A stretch of 64,000 bases of DNA from NCBI GenBank assembly GCA_030679915.1, contig JAUXRY010000021.1:1-64000 (forward strand), written 5' to 3'. The first letter of the stretch is position 1. Every line of letters begins with the position of its first letter. Below, one piece after another: positions 20,534 through 28,495 of this stretch. The notes below the pieces were generated by a model. It searched no databases. It was not told where the DNA came from and saw only the letters and a program-made list of their open reading frames with translations. The DNA comes from Thiobacillus sp. GTDB taxonomy: Bacteria > Pseudomonadota > Gammaproteobacteria > Burkholderiales > Thiobacillaceae. Position numbers and translations under genes: made by a program.

Positions 20534-21232
20534 ATGATCAAACCTCTTTTACTGGCGGCCAGCCTGTTCGCCACCCCGGCTCAGGCAGCCGGGCCGTCGC
20601 AAATGAGTCTGGTGTATGACCTTTACCGCAATGGTCACAAACTCGGCCAGGTAACCGACTCGTTCACCCGCAGCGGCGCGCGTTATACGCTGGTCAGCGA
20701 AACGCGCGCGACCGGCCCGCTCAAATTGCTGTGGCCGGGCAACATCCGGCTCGAAAGCGTCGGCGCAATTACACCGCAAGGCTTGCGCCCCTCCCAGTTC
20801 CAACATGCGCGCAGCGATGCGCCGAACAAACTGGCAACCGCACGACTCGACTGGAAGCAGCGAAGCATTGCCTATCAGTACAAAGGCGAATCGCGGCAAA
20901 TGACCGGGCTGCAGAATGGGGCGCAGGATCAGCTTTCCCAGCTTTACCAATTCATGTTTATGTCCAAGCCCCCTGTCGACTATGGCCTGCAGGTGGTGAG
21001 TGGGCGTGACTTGAATGACTACCGGTATGCCCGGAGTGATGGCGGTGCCATTGAAACGCCGCTGGGAGCACTCAACACCCAGCAGTATCAGCGGATTACA
21101 GAAAAGCCAGACGAAAAATCCGTCACCGTATGGGTTGCGCCAGCACGAAACAATTTACCCGTACAGGTTCGCGTGGTTGAAGACGGCGTGACCCTCGAGC
21201 AGCGCCTGGTGCGCGCCAGCGTGAAGGACTGA
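20534..21232 (+). CDS. Exported DUF3108 protein (first copy)
   Basis: 232 residues from ATG 20534, chosen because GGAG lies 7 bp upstream; a GTG at 20528 overlaps the purN stop. Signal peptide (residues 1-19, ending TPAQAAG). The mature part is DUF3108: beta-rich, with VYDLYRNGHKLGQV, YTLVSETRATGPLKLLW, ITPQGLRPSQFQHAR and an LPVQVRVVEDGVTLEQRL tail. The family is a periplasmic lipocalin-like sheet protein of unknown role. A second, N-terminally anchored DUF3108 protein follows by 3 bp, so the two probably act together. Confidence 0.85.
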   Translation: MIKPLLLAASLFATPAQAAGPSQMSLVYDLYRNGHKLGQVTDSFTRSGARYTLVSETRATGPLKLLWPGNIRLESVGAITPQGLRPSQFQHARSDAPNKLATARLDWKQRSIAYQYKGESRQMTGLQNGAQDQLSQLYQFMFMSKPPVDYGLQVVSGRDLNDYRYARSDGGAIETPLGALNTQQYQRITEKPDEKSVTVWVAPARNNLPVQVRVVEDGVTLEQRLVRASVKD

Positions 21233-21235
21233 AAC

Positions 21236-22264
21236 ATGGGGCGTAGCCTGCGCCCGTGGTGGCTGGCGTTGGGCATGTCGCTGTTGTTGCATGTCATCCT
21301 GATTGGTGGGGCGAACTTGAGTCTGCCAACAAAAGAATTACCTGCTGAGGCCATACGCTTCGAAGCACGGCTGGCTCCCCTGGTAGCGCCCCCCCCGCCT
21401 GTCGCCAAGCCTGCTGTTTCTGCGGCTCCCGTTTATCGCGTCCCTCCCCAGGTTGAAAACCCGGTGCAGCAAGCCGCTCCGCCTGGTGTTGCGTCATCCG
21501 ATCCCATCAAGATTTCTGCTTTGATCGAACCCGTTGTGAGTGTTGATACGCCGCCTGTTGTGCAGCCTGGTTTTGTGCGGGATGAAGCAGCGGCACCGGA
21601 CCTGGTCGAATTGGCACCGCCACCGTTGAATCCTTTACCCGCCCGCATCGATTTGCGGTTCAAAGTGAGTTACGGGCTGGCGGCAGGCGAACAAACCATG
21701 GTCTGGGTTAATGAAAATGGGCAGCACTACACCTTGATCAGCGTGGCCAAAGCCACGGGCCTGGCGGGCATTTTCTACGGCGGAAAATTCGTGCAAACTA
21801 GCCGGGGCCGCATCACCCCGCGTGGTTTGCAGCCTGAAGAATTCTGGGACCAGCGCGGCGATAAGCGCAGCAGTGCGCAATTCGATGCGTCTCAGGGCCA
21901 CCTCACACTGAACCCGGCCAAAGGGGCACCGCGCCATTTTAATTATGAGGGTGAGGTACAGGATGTACTCAGTCTGTTTTTCCATCTCGCGCTCACAGCA
22001 CCGCCTCCCGGAGGCAAACTGACGTACACGGTATTCAATGGCAAAAAGCTTCGCGATTACACGTATGCCGTGCGTGGGGAGGAAGTTGTAGAGACTGCGG
22101 TGGGTTCACTGCGCACACTGCATCTTGCACGGCTAGGGGATGACCGTGATGGCCGCTTCGAAGTCTGGCTGGCCGTTGACCGGCATTATCTGCCGGTGCG
22201 GGTGATGATGAGCGATAACAAGCAAAACCAGGTGGAACTGAACATTCAATCCATCGTGCCGTGA
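21236..22264 (+). CDS. Membrane-anchored DUF3108 protein (second copy) with proline-rich linker
   Basis: 342 residues. An N-terminal signal-anchor (about 8-28; WWLALGMSLLLHVILIGG) is followed by a proline/alanine/valine-rich spacer (about 45-145) much like the periplasm-spanning part of TonB, then a DUF3108 domain (about 150-342: FKVSYGLAAGEQTMVW, ITPRGLQPEEFWDQRG, LPVRVMMSDNKQNQVEL). It lacks a TonB C-terminal domain. The layout suggests a periplasmic sensor or lipid-handling domain tethered to the inner membrane and reaching outward. Downstream of its paralogue with overlapping translation signals. Confidence 0.83.
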   Translation: MGRSLRPWWLALGMSLLLHVILIGGANLSLPTKELPAEAIRFEARLAPLVAPPPPVAKPAVSAAPVYRVPPQVENPVQQAAPPGVASSDPIKISALIEPVVSVDTPPVVQPGFVRDEAAAPDLVELAPPPLNPLPARIDLRFKVSYGLAAGEQTMVWVNENGQHYTLISVAKATGLAGIFYGGKFVQTSRGRITPRGLQPEEFWDQRGDKRSSAQFDASQGHLTLNPAKGAPRHFNYEGEVQDVLSLFFHLALTAPPPGGKLTYTVFNGKKLRDYTYAVRGEEVVETAVGSLRTLHLARLGDDRDGRFEVWLAVDRHYLPVRVMMSDNKQNQVELNIQSIVP

Positions 22265-22277
22265 ATGAGGTACGTGC

Positions 22278-22721
22278 TTATTGCGGCAAGCCGTCCACTT
22301 GGTTGCCCGCAATAATGCCGCGCTGCGCAAATTTTCCCTGAGAGACTTCCAGCGCGTATCGGATTGCAATCGTGGGGCAATGCAGGGTGTCGGTATGGGG
22401 TTGCATGTCGGCGATATTCAAGATGCGCCCGGCTTCATCAATAAACGCAATCGACAGCGGTAGCGGGGTGTTGCGCATCCAGAAACAGTGCCGCCTCGTG
22501 GTGTCGAAAACAAACAGCATGCCGCCATTTTCGGGAAGGCGGGTCCGGCCCATCAGGCCACGTTCCCGCTGCTGCGAGGTGGCCGCGACTTCAACCTGTA
22601 AAGCATGTGGGCCGATGCGAATGGGGTGCTGCCCATCACTTTCTGCCGCGCAGGCGCTCGAAATAAAAACAGCCAATGCAAGCGCGCTGAAGCGGCGCTT
22701 ACTGCAGAAGTCAAAGCCCAT
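22278..22721 (-). CDS. Exported DUF192 protein
   Basis: 147 residues. Signal peptide about 1-26 (ending SACAAE). DUF192 core: LQVEVAATSQQRERGLMGRTRLPENGGMLFVF, CFWMRNTPLPLSIAFID and ALEVSQGKFAQRGI. These small beta-barrel proteins are found across bacteria and archaea with no established function. It overlaps the end of purK by 11 bp and is the last gene of a purE-purK-DUF192 operon. It converges on the DUF3108 gene. Confidence 0.88.
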   Translation of the reverse strand: MGFDFCSKRRFSALALAVFISSACAAESDGQHPIRIGPHALQVEVAATSQQRERGLMGRTRLPENGGMLFVFDTTRRHCFWMRNTPLPLSIAFIDEAGRILNIADMQPHTDTLHCPTIAIRYALEVSQGKFAQRGIIAGNQVDGLPQ

Positions 22722-23847
22722 TTCGTATCTGCTCGGCCAACTGCAGCGCCGTATTCAGATCAGCGTCCAGCACATTGCAATGCCCCATCTTGCGCCCCGG
22801 CCGGGCAGTCTGCTTGCCGTACAGGTGCAGCTTGATGTTGGTCTGCGCCAGCAGCGCGTCCCAGTGCGGGCCGCCGTTTTTCCAGCGGTCGCCGAGGATG
22901 TTGAGCATGACCACCGGCGACAGCAGGCGCGTGTCTCCCAGTGGCAGGCCGCATAGCACGCGCACCTGTTGTTCGAACTGGTCGGTGACGCAGGCATCCA
23001 GCGTGTAGTGGCCGGAGTTGTGCGGGCGCGGGGCGACTTCGTTGATCAGCAAGCGACCGTCGGCAACAAAAAACTCTACCGCCATGACGCCGACATAGTC
23101 CAGCTTGTGGGCAACCGCACAGGCCATGTCGCGCGCCTGTTGCGTAAGGCTCTCGGGCACGCGGGCCGGGACGATGGAAACATCGAGGATGCCATTTACG
23201 TGGCGGTTTTCGGCGACGGGGAACCGCTCACACTGACCGGCATCGTCGCGCGCCAGCACCACCGATAGCTCACATTCCAGCTTGACGAAGCCTTCCAGCA
23301 CGCAGGGCAGGCCACCGAATTCGCGGAAGGCTGTGCGCGCTTCATCGAGTGTGCCGATGCGGGCCTGACCTTTGCCGTCGTAACCGAAGCGTGACACTTT
23401 CAGTAGCGCCGGTGTGCCCGTCTTGGCCAGCGCGGCGTCGAGGTCGGCTTCACTATTGATCAATGTAAACGGCGCAGTGGCAAAACCATTATCGGCCAGC
23501 CAGGTTTTTTCGTGGCCGCGATCCTGTGCAATTGCAACGGCCTCGGCGCTGGGCGCTACCCGGCAATGGCGCGCAAGTTCGATCAGGCTGGCTGCCGGGA
23601 CGTTCTCGAATTCGGTGGTGACTGCCGCACAGGCGACGCCAAGCTTTTTCAGCGCAGCGAGATCGGTGTAATCTGCCTGCACGTGTTCATCAGCCATTTG
23701 TCCAGCCGGGCTGGCACCATCGGGATCGAGCACCATGACCTTGTAGCCCATGGTGCGCGCGGCGAGGGTGAACATGCGACCGAGCTGGCCTCCTCCGAGT
23801 ATGCCCAAGGTGGCACCCGGGAGAATAGGCAAGGGTTTACTCGACAT
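22711..23847 (-). CDS. purK: 5-(carboxyamino)imidazole ribonucleotide synthase PurK
   Basis: 378-residue ATP-grasp enzyme that makes N5-CAIR from AIR, bicarbonate and ATP. Motifs: [15 protein letters not shown] at the N-terminus, [53 protein letters not shown]. Length is standard. Overlaps purE by 11 bp. Using bicarbonate links it loosely to the carbon-concentrating genes nearby, but it is an ordinary housekeeping gene. Confidence 0.97.
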   Translation of the reverse strand: MSSKPLPILPGATLGILGGGQLGRMFTLAARTMGYKVMVLDPDGASPAGQMADEHVQADYTDLAALKKLGVACAAVTTEFENVPAASLIELARHCRVAPSAEAVAIAQDRGHEKTWLADNGFATAPFTLINSEADLDAALAKTGTPALLKVSRFGYDGKGQARIGTLDEARTAFREFGGLPCVLEGFVKLECELSVVLARDDAGQCERFPVAENRHVNGILDVSIVPARVPESLTQQARDMACAVAHKLDYVGVMAVEFFVADGRLLINEVAPRPHNSGHYTLDACVTDQFEQQVRVLCGLPLGDTRLLSPVVMLNILGDRWKNGGPHWDALLAQTNIKLHLYGKQTARPGRKMGHCNVLDADLNTALQLAEQIRNGL

Positions 23848-24331
23848 CGGGTAGTTCCATCCCCATCACTGAATCCGACTGGTCTTTGCGGAAGTCGTTG
23901 AGCTGTGCTGCCAGTCCGCTGTCATAACGGGCGATCAGTGCCGCTGCAAAAAGTGCCGCATTGGCTGCGCCGGCCTCGCCGATGGCAAAGGTGGCAACCG
24001 GAATACCCTTCGGCATCTGCACGATCGACAGCAATGAATCCATGCCCTTCAGATATTTCGACGGTACCGGCACACCCAGCACCGGCACGATGGTTTTGGC
24101 AGCGAGCATGCCGGGCAAATGCGCCGCACCACCGGCGCCTGCGATGATGGCCTTGAGTCCACGTGCTTCGGCGCTGGCCGCATATTCGTAGAGCAGATCC
24201 GGTGTGCGGTGAGCAGAGACCACCCGGGTTTCGAAGTGAATGCCCAGTTGCTTGAGCAGCATCGCCGCGTGTTTCATCACCTCCCAATCGCTGGAAGACC
24301 CCATCACCACTCCCACTTGAGGTGCGCTCAT
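23837..24331 (-). CDS. purE: N5-CAIR mutase PurE
   Basis: 164 residues, the bacterial class I PurE. Motifs: [35 protein letters not shown] with the catalytic His, [19 protein letters not shown] and [22 protein letters not shown] followed by [18 protein letters not shown]. Converts N5-CAIR to CAIR ahead of PurC. First gene of the purEK operon. Confidence 0.97.
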   Translation of the reverse strand: MSAPQVGVVMGSSSDWEVMKHAAMLLKQLGIHFETRVVSAHRTPDLLYEYAASAEARGLKAIIAGAGGAAHLPGMLAAKTIVPVLGVPVPSKYLKGMDSLLSIVQMPKGIPVATFAIGEAGAANAALFAAALIARYDSGLAAQLNDFRKDQSDSVMGMELPDVE

Positions 24332-24390
24332 TGTGTTGATCCCAGGCGTGTGAAAGGCGGCATTTTAACGCGGAGACGCGCGACATAAAC

Positions 24391-24418
24391 AAAAAGCCCC
24401 GCACAAGCGGGGCTTTTT
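24391..24418 (-). terminator. Intrinsic terminator of the DsrC-like gene
   Basis: AAAAAGCCCCGC at 24391-24402 pairs with GCGGGGCTTTTT at 24407-24418 around a four-base loop (ACAA). On the minus strand it is a GC stem ending in a T run, just after the dsrC-like stop at 24438. The A/T arms make it readable on both strands, so read-through from either side would also stop here. Confidence 0.85.
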
Positions 24419-24437
24419 GCAATGCAGAGTCAGTTTT

Positions 24438-24770
24438 TTATACGCAACCAGTTGGCTTCGGCGTGCCAGCGTAACGGCCGGCTTGTTTGGCCGGTCCAAA
24501 CGGGAACAGCTCGAACAGGAATTTCTTGTCGCCCCACTCGGCGCCAAACTCTTCCTTCAGGCCTTTTTGCAGGAAACGCAGGTTGGGGGCGGTACCGTTC
24601 TGGGAAAATTGCTCGCGCATGTGGTTGATGACTTTCCAGTGGTTTTCACCGAGTTCCAGATTGTCTTCCTTGGCCAGCTCGACGGCCAGTTCTTCCGACC
24701 AGTCTTCCAGATTGACCAGATAGCCTTCGGGGTCGGTTTCGACCGTCTTGCCGTTGATTTCGCGTTCCAT
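24438..24770 (-). CDS. tusE: DsrC/TusE-family sulfur-carrier protein with a single C-terminal cysteine
   Basis: 110 residues. N-terminal INGKTVETDPEGYLVNLEDWSEELA and C-terminal LFELFPFGPAKQAGRYAG then KPTGCV. The penultimate Cys109 on the flexible arm is present, but the second DsrC cysteine, eleven residues earlier, is Gly98 (KQAGRYAG where DsrC proper has KQAC). That pattern marks TusE or related single-Cys forms that pass persulfide sulfur, for example to tRNA thiolation, rather than DsrC used in dissimilatory sulfite reductase cycles. Monocistronic with its own terminator. Confidence 0.85.
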   Translation of the reverse strand: MEREINGKTVETDPEGYLVNLEDWSEELAVELAKEDNLELGENHWKVINHMREQFSQNGTAPNLRFLQKGLKEEFGAEWGDKKFLFELFPFGPAKQAGRYAGTPKPTGCV

Positions 24771-24831
24771 GTTTTAGTCCTTGCTAATGAATAAGCTTAA
24801 CGCCACACGATAGAATAACCCAGTAAATTAG

Positions 24832-25308
24832 TCAACTACCCGGACGGGTAAGCGCGCCCACTGGAACCGTCCAGCTATGGGATTCGCCGCTGGCGTGTTT
24901 AATCCAGGCGTAATACGCGTCATACATGGTCATACCGTGGCCGAGCATCTCGTGGTCGTCGGAATAGAGCGCAGACAAACCCAGCGACTGCGCCAATAAG
25001 CCGGCACATTGCGGCGCGAGGTCGAGGCGGGCGGTGTCGGCTCCGCGCACGATCAAAGCCAGTTTCTGCAAGGCGGGATCAGTCAGATCGTGCAAGCGCA
25101 GAAACGCATCAAAGCTGCACAATTCACCGACGTGCCCGTATTCCACACCGGGAATATCATAGGGCGTGGCGCCGGCTTTCGCGGCGACGTTGAGCACCTC
25201 TGCCGCGGGTACGTAGAGAAACTCGGCGTCCTTGTCGATGAAACGCGCGATCAGCCAGGGGCAGGCGATGCGGTCGATCTTGGGCCGTTCGCGGGTTACC
25301 CACTTCAT
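24832..25308 (-). CDS. ChrB C-terminal-domain protein (chromate resistance-like)
   Basis: 158 residues matching the C-terminal domain of ChrB: KWVTRERPKIDRIACPWLIARFID, DAEFLYVPAAEV, DLTDPALQKLALIVRGADT. The N-terminal regulatory half of full-length ChrB is absent, so this is the short form often encoded next to chrA-family transporters. Overlaps the rhodanese gene by 4 bp (ATGA), forming a chrA-rhodanese-chrB(C) operon. Whether it relates to chromate or to the carbon-island role of the transporter is open. Confidence 0.88.
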   Translation of the reverse strand: MKWVTRERPKIDRIACPWLIARFIDKDAEFLYVPAAEVLNVAAKAGATPYDIPGVEYGHVGELCSFDAFLRLHDLTDPALQKLALIVRGADTARLDLAPQCAGLLAQSLGLSALYSDDHEMLGHGMTMYDAYYAWIKHASGESHSWTVPVGALTRPGS

Positions 25309-25679
25309 TTGGCCATGACCTTGCCGCCAGCGGCCTTGTAGGCCTCGATTCCGCCTTCGATGAAACGTGCTTTCACCCCTTCGGCCTGCAACCGGTCGAC
25401 CACGCTATTGGAAACGCCACCACCGCGAACACAGTAAATGACTACGTCCAGCGTACGTGGGAGGGCATTGACCCAGATATCGATTTTATCGGGATTTTTC
25501 CACATCGCGCCGGGGATGATTTCATTGGAAGCGGCGTAATCAGCTTCGCGTCGTACGTCGAATACCAGCACGGAATCGGGATTGACCTCCGACGCCGGAA
25601 TGGTGCGCGGCGCATTTGAGTTTTTCTCCGGTGGGCTGCCGCTTCCACATTGTTTCAAGGGTTGGGGGGTCGGTTTCAT
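25305..25679 (-). CDS. Rhodanese-like sulfurtransferase (ChrE-like)
   Basis: 124 residues from ATG 25679, chosen for the GAGGA ribosome-binding site; an upstream ATG at 25697 would overlap chrA by 11 bp. Single rhodanese domain: VLVFDVRREADYAASNEIIPGAMW and active-site loop VVIYCVRGGGVSNSV with the catalytic Cys. ChrE-like rhodaneses accompany chromate operons; in a sulfur oxidiser it could also move sulfane sulfur. Sits between chrA and the ChrB-like gene. Confidence 0.88.
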   Translation of the reverse strand: MKPTPQPLKQCGSGSPPEKNSNAPRTIPASEVNPDSVLVFDVRREADYAASNEIIPGAMWKNPDKIDIWVNALPRTLDVVIYCVRGGGVSNSVVDRLQAEGVKARFIEGGIEAYKAAGGKVMAK

Positions 25680-25686
25680 AATGTCC

Positions 25687-27036
25687 TCACATGACAAACG
25701 AATGAATCAGGCCAAGCAGCGCGGTGACGCCGATCACTTTCATGATATCGGCTTTGTATTTCCATAGCGCGACGAACGAGGCAATGGCTACGATGACCGG
25801 GAACCAGTCGAAGACCCCGGCGAATGGATCTGCTGCGCTGGCTTGTGGCCAGAAGGTGTGCCAGGCAAAAAACACGGCCAAATTCAGAATCACACCGACG
25901 ACTGCAGCGGTAATACCGGTTAACGGCGCAGTGAATTTGAGTTCGCCACGCGTGGCTTCCACAAGCGGACCACCGACGAGGATGAACAGGAAGGACGGCA
26001 GGAAGGTGAAGAAGGTCGCAACGGCCGCGCCAGCCAGGCCAGCGGCGACAGGGTTATCGAATATCCCCTTGGCCACGCCGCCCAGATAGCCGACCCAGGT
26101 GACGATCATGATCAACGGCCCCGGCGTCGCTTCACCGAGCGCCAGGCCGTCCATCATCTGCGGGCCGGTCAGCCACCCATATTGCTCGACGCCGCCTTGG
26201 TACACATACGGCAACACCGCGTAGGCACCGCCGATGGTGAGGAAAGCTGCCTTGGTGAAGAAGCTGCCCATCTCAGTGAGCGCTTGATCGCCTCGCAGAA
26301 TGAACATGGCTGCCAGCCAGATCGAAATGAATGCAATGACCGTGACAGCCAGTTTGGTCCAGGAAAATTTGGCGTGGGCGGGCGTGGGGCTATCGTCGTC
26401 GATGATCGCCGGGCCGTATTCCTTGTTGGAGGCACCATGGCCGCCCCCGCTCTTGAACTTGGCAGGCATGAGCTTGCCGCCAATGGCACCGAGTATGGCC
26501 GCGGCCAGCACGATCCAGGGAAAGCTGATGTCAAACACAAAGATGCCGATGAAAGCCAGCGCGGCCATTCCCCACAGCACTTCATTTTTCAGCGCGCGCG
26601 AACCGATACGCCAGGCGGCAAACAGCACAATCGCCACGACGGCGGGCTTGATGCCGTAGAAGATGCCTTGCACCATGGGCACATCGCCCCAGGCGAGGTA
26701 GACACCGCCCAGCAACGACAGCAACAGAAAGGCCGGCATGAAAAACAGGATGCCAGCGACGACCGCGCCCTTGACGCCATGCATCAGCCAACTGATGTAA
26801 ATCGCCAGCTGGATGGCTTCCGGGCCGGGCAACAACATGCAAAAGTTGAGTGCGTGCAAGTAGCGATGCTCGGAAATCCAGCGGCGTTTCTCCACCAGTT
26901 CCTGATGCATCATCGAAATCTGGCCGGCCGGACCGCCAAAGCTGATGAAGCCGAGTTTGAGCCAATATTTGAACGCTTCGCCCAGGGTGACGGGCGCGGG
27001 TGCAGATAAAGAAGTTGCGGTGTCCAAGTGTCTCAC
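25687..27036 (-). CDS. chrA: CHR-family anion transporter (ChrA-like)
   Basis: 449 residues, long two-domain CHR protein. Each half repeats the family signature: WLKLGFISFGGPAGQISMMHQELVEKRRW and NFCMLLPGPEAIQLAIYISW in the N half; TIGGAYAVLPYV, ALGEATPGPLIMIVTWVGYLGG in the C half. Classical members export chromate. CHR proteins beside carboxysome genes of other sulfur oxidisers have been proposed as inorganic-carbon transporters, and this copy is 1.4 kb from an LCIB/SulP pair. GTG at 27036 was taken; TTG at 27027 has a better spaced GGAG. Substrate undecided. Confidence 0.9.
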   Translation of the reverse strand: MRHLDTATSLSAPAPVTLGEAFKYWLKLGFISFGGPAGQISMMHQELVEKRRWISEHRYLHALNFCMLLPGPEAIQLAIYISWLMHGVKGAVVAGILFFMPAFLLLSLLGGVYLAWGDVPMVQGIFYGIKPAVVAIVLFAAWRIGSRALKNEVLWGMAALAFIGIFVFDISFPWIVLAAAILGAIGGKLMPAKFKSGGGHGASNKEYGPAIIDDDSPTPAHAKFSWTKLAVTVIAFISIWLAAMFILRGDQALTEMGSFFTKAAFLTIGGAYAVLPYVYQGGVEQYGWLTGPQMMDGLALGEATPGPLIMIVTWVGYLGGVAKGIFDNPVAAGLAGAAVATFFTFLPSFLFILVGGPLVEATRGELKFTAPLTGITAAVVGVILNLAVFFAWHTFWPQASAADPFAGVFDWFPVIVAIASFVALWKYKADIMKVIGVTALLGLIHSFVM

Positions 27037-27044
27037 TCCATGTT

Positions 27045-27215
27045 GGTTGGATTAACCAGGCTTGGACGGGACACCGTCTTGCGGGTTGTCAGCCCATACG
27101 CCGGGGGACTGGTGCCCCGACCGGCGGATGGTACGACAGCTTCTTAGAACCTGTCCAGCCGAAAAGCTGGTGCAGGGCAGGGATCCCTTTGTACCAAGGC
27201 GCGTGGTTTTTTTAA
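27045..27215 (-). promoter_or_regulatory. Structured leader upstream of the chrA-family gene
   Basis: About 170 nt between the LCIB-like gene and chrA fold into nested stems on the minus strand. GGTAC (27191-27195) pairs with GTACC (27130-27134) and closes a domain containing CCAGC/GCTGG (27155-27170) with CCTG/CAGG around it. Then come a GC-rich hairpin (27100-27127) and GACGG/CCGTC (27065-27078). The stems are clear by eye. A cis-regulatory RNA sensing chromate or another ligand is possible; I do not recognise a known class with certainty. Confidence 0.4.
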
Positions 27216-27246
27216 TTGCGCGCCCGAGAGCATATAGCAGATTGGT

Positions 27247-28392
27247 TTAGAGCTGAATTTGCACCTTGGGCACGCGGCTCATGATTTCGATCGATTCGTC
27301 GAAATGGATCTGATCCGGGTTGTCTGGGGGCATGCTGGCCAGTGTCTCGAGCAACTCGTCCTGCTCGAGAATCTGGCGTGTGCCATCAGCCAGATGCAGG
27401 TAGGCGGCCCACGGTACAAACTGAGTCAGCGGGAAGTGGGTCTGGTCGGTCGGCGACAGATCGATGTTGATACCGGAAATGAACAACATGTTCTTGTCGA
27501 TCATGGCGGGATTGTGGGCCAGGCTGCGGTAGGTGCGGTCGAATTCGGCCTGAGTGTTGACGCAGGCTGCAGTCAGCAAGGGATGCTTGGCGCTGACGAT
27601 CCAGGGCATGGGCGCCAGCATGTTGCGTTCGAGCTGATCCTGGAAGGGGTCGTGATTGGTGAAAATGTGCTTGAAGTAGAAGTCCTCGGGCGCGAGCCGG
27701 CCGCCTATTTCGACACTGCCTTGTTCCGGCCATGACGATTCGCCCAGACGTTCGAGCAGCGCATCGGACGCCGGTAGCGCGTAGGCCGTGCTGAGGGTAT
27801 TGAGGGTGAAAAACTTGCCCGTGGCATCATGTTGAACCAAGCGCTCAAGGTTGAGAAACAAGCCTTGCTTGCGCTCGGTATTCAGCAGCAGGTTGTCGAC
27901 CAGCACCACCGGTCGTCCGTCAAAACGGGTCAGGCGAACGTTTTCACGGGCATAGCGATATTCGGTGCGATACCACTCGAGGATGTTGCCGATCTTGCCG
28001 CAGCTGCAGCTGTTGTGGGCGTTCTCGGTATGGAGGCGCCGATAAACACCAAACTCACCCGTTTCCGGGTCATGGCCGACATGGCTCGATTGCAGCAGCA
28101 TCAGATCTTTGCCGTGGTCGGCGTGGGGGCCGTGGCGGTCGACTGACACGATGCCGCCTACGCGACCGTGGTTGAACGGGAACACGCCAAAATGCTTGGC
28201 GAGCAGGATGATGGGTACACCCTGGCTTTCATCCGAGCAAAAGGCACGCGAAGGCATGATGCTGTCACGGGTAAAGCCCAGTTTGAGGCACCAGTTGTAG
28301 AGTTTTGGAATAAAATTGCTGTAGCACAGCGCCTGATTCTCAATACGGAAAGATTGCAGGGCGCGCGTAATGCCGGAGGGGTTGGAGAACAT
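27247..28392 (-). CDS. LCIB-type (theta-class) carbonic anhydrase-like protein
   Basis: 381 residues resembling the limiting-CO2-inducible protein B/C family. Likely zinc-site motifs: Cys in AFCSDESQG with the nearby Asp, His in LQSSHVGHDPETG, and Cys in NSCSCGKIGNILEWY; the HFGVFPFNHGRVGG block is also family-like. LCIB proteins are carbonic anhydrase-fold enzymes that trap leaking CO2 as bicarbonate. It is divergent from the SulP gene (103 bp between starts) in a stretch with SbtA and the carboxysome operon, which supports a CO2-concentrating role. Family assignment is from motif memory and should be checked by profile search. Confidence 0.72.
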   Translation of the reverse strand: MFSNPSGITRALQSFRIENQALCYSNFIPKLYNWCLKLGFTRDSIMPSRAFCSDESQGVPIILLAKHFGVFPFNHGRVGGIVSVDRHGPHADHGKDLMLLQSSHVGHDPETGEFGVYRRLHTENAHNSCSCGKIGNILEWYRTEYRYARENVRLTRFDGRPVVLVDNLLLNTERKQGLFLNLERLVQHDATGKFFTLNTLSTAYALPASDALLERLGESSWPEQGSVEIGGRLAPEDFYFKHIFTNHDPFQDQLERNMLAPMPWIVSAKHPLLTAACVNTQAEFDRTYRSLAHNPAMIDKNMLFISGINIDLSPTDQTHFPLTQFVPWAAYLHLADGTRQILEQDELLETLASMPPDNPDQIHFDESIEIMSRVPKVQIQL

Positions 28393-28495
28393 GCCTTGTG
28401 GTCGGATAAGGTGATTAGGGTTTGCTGATATAATAGCAAGTTATCCATATAACCCGTTCCGCGTTGTCAGCGCGGGATTTGATCGACTTGCCGCC

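Noticed and set aside
21236-22264. TonB protein
   Set aside because: The N-terminal anchor and Pro-rich spacer look like TonB, but the C-terminal domain is DUF3108 and no ExbB/ExbD genes are adjacent.
24832-27036. Simple chromate-resistance operon as the full explanation
   Set aside because: Possible, but the ChrB regulatory half is missing and the block adjoins carbon-uptake genes, so the substrate is left open.
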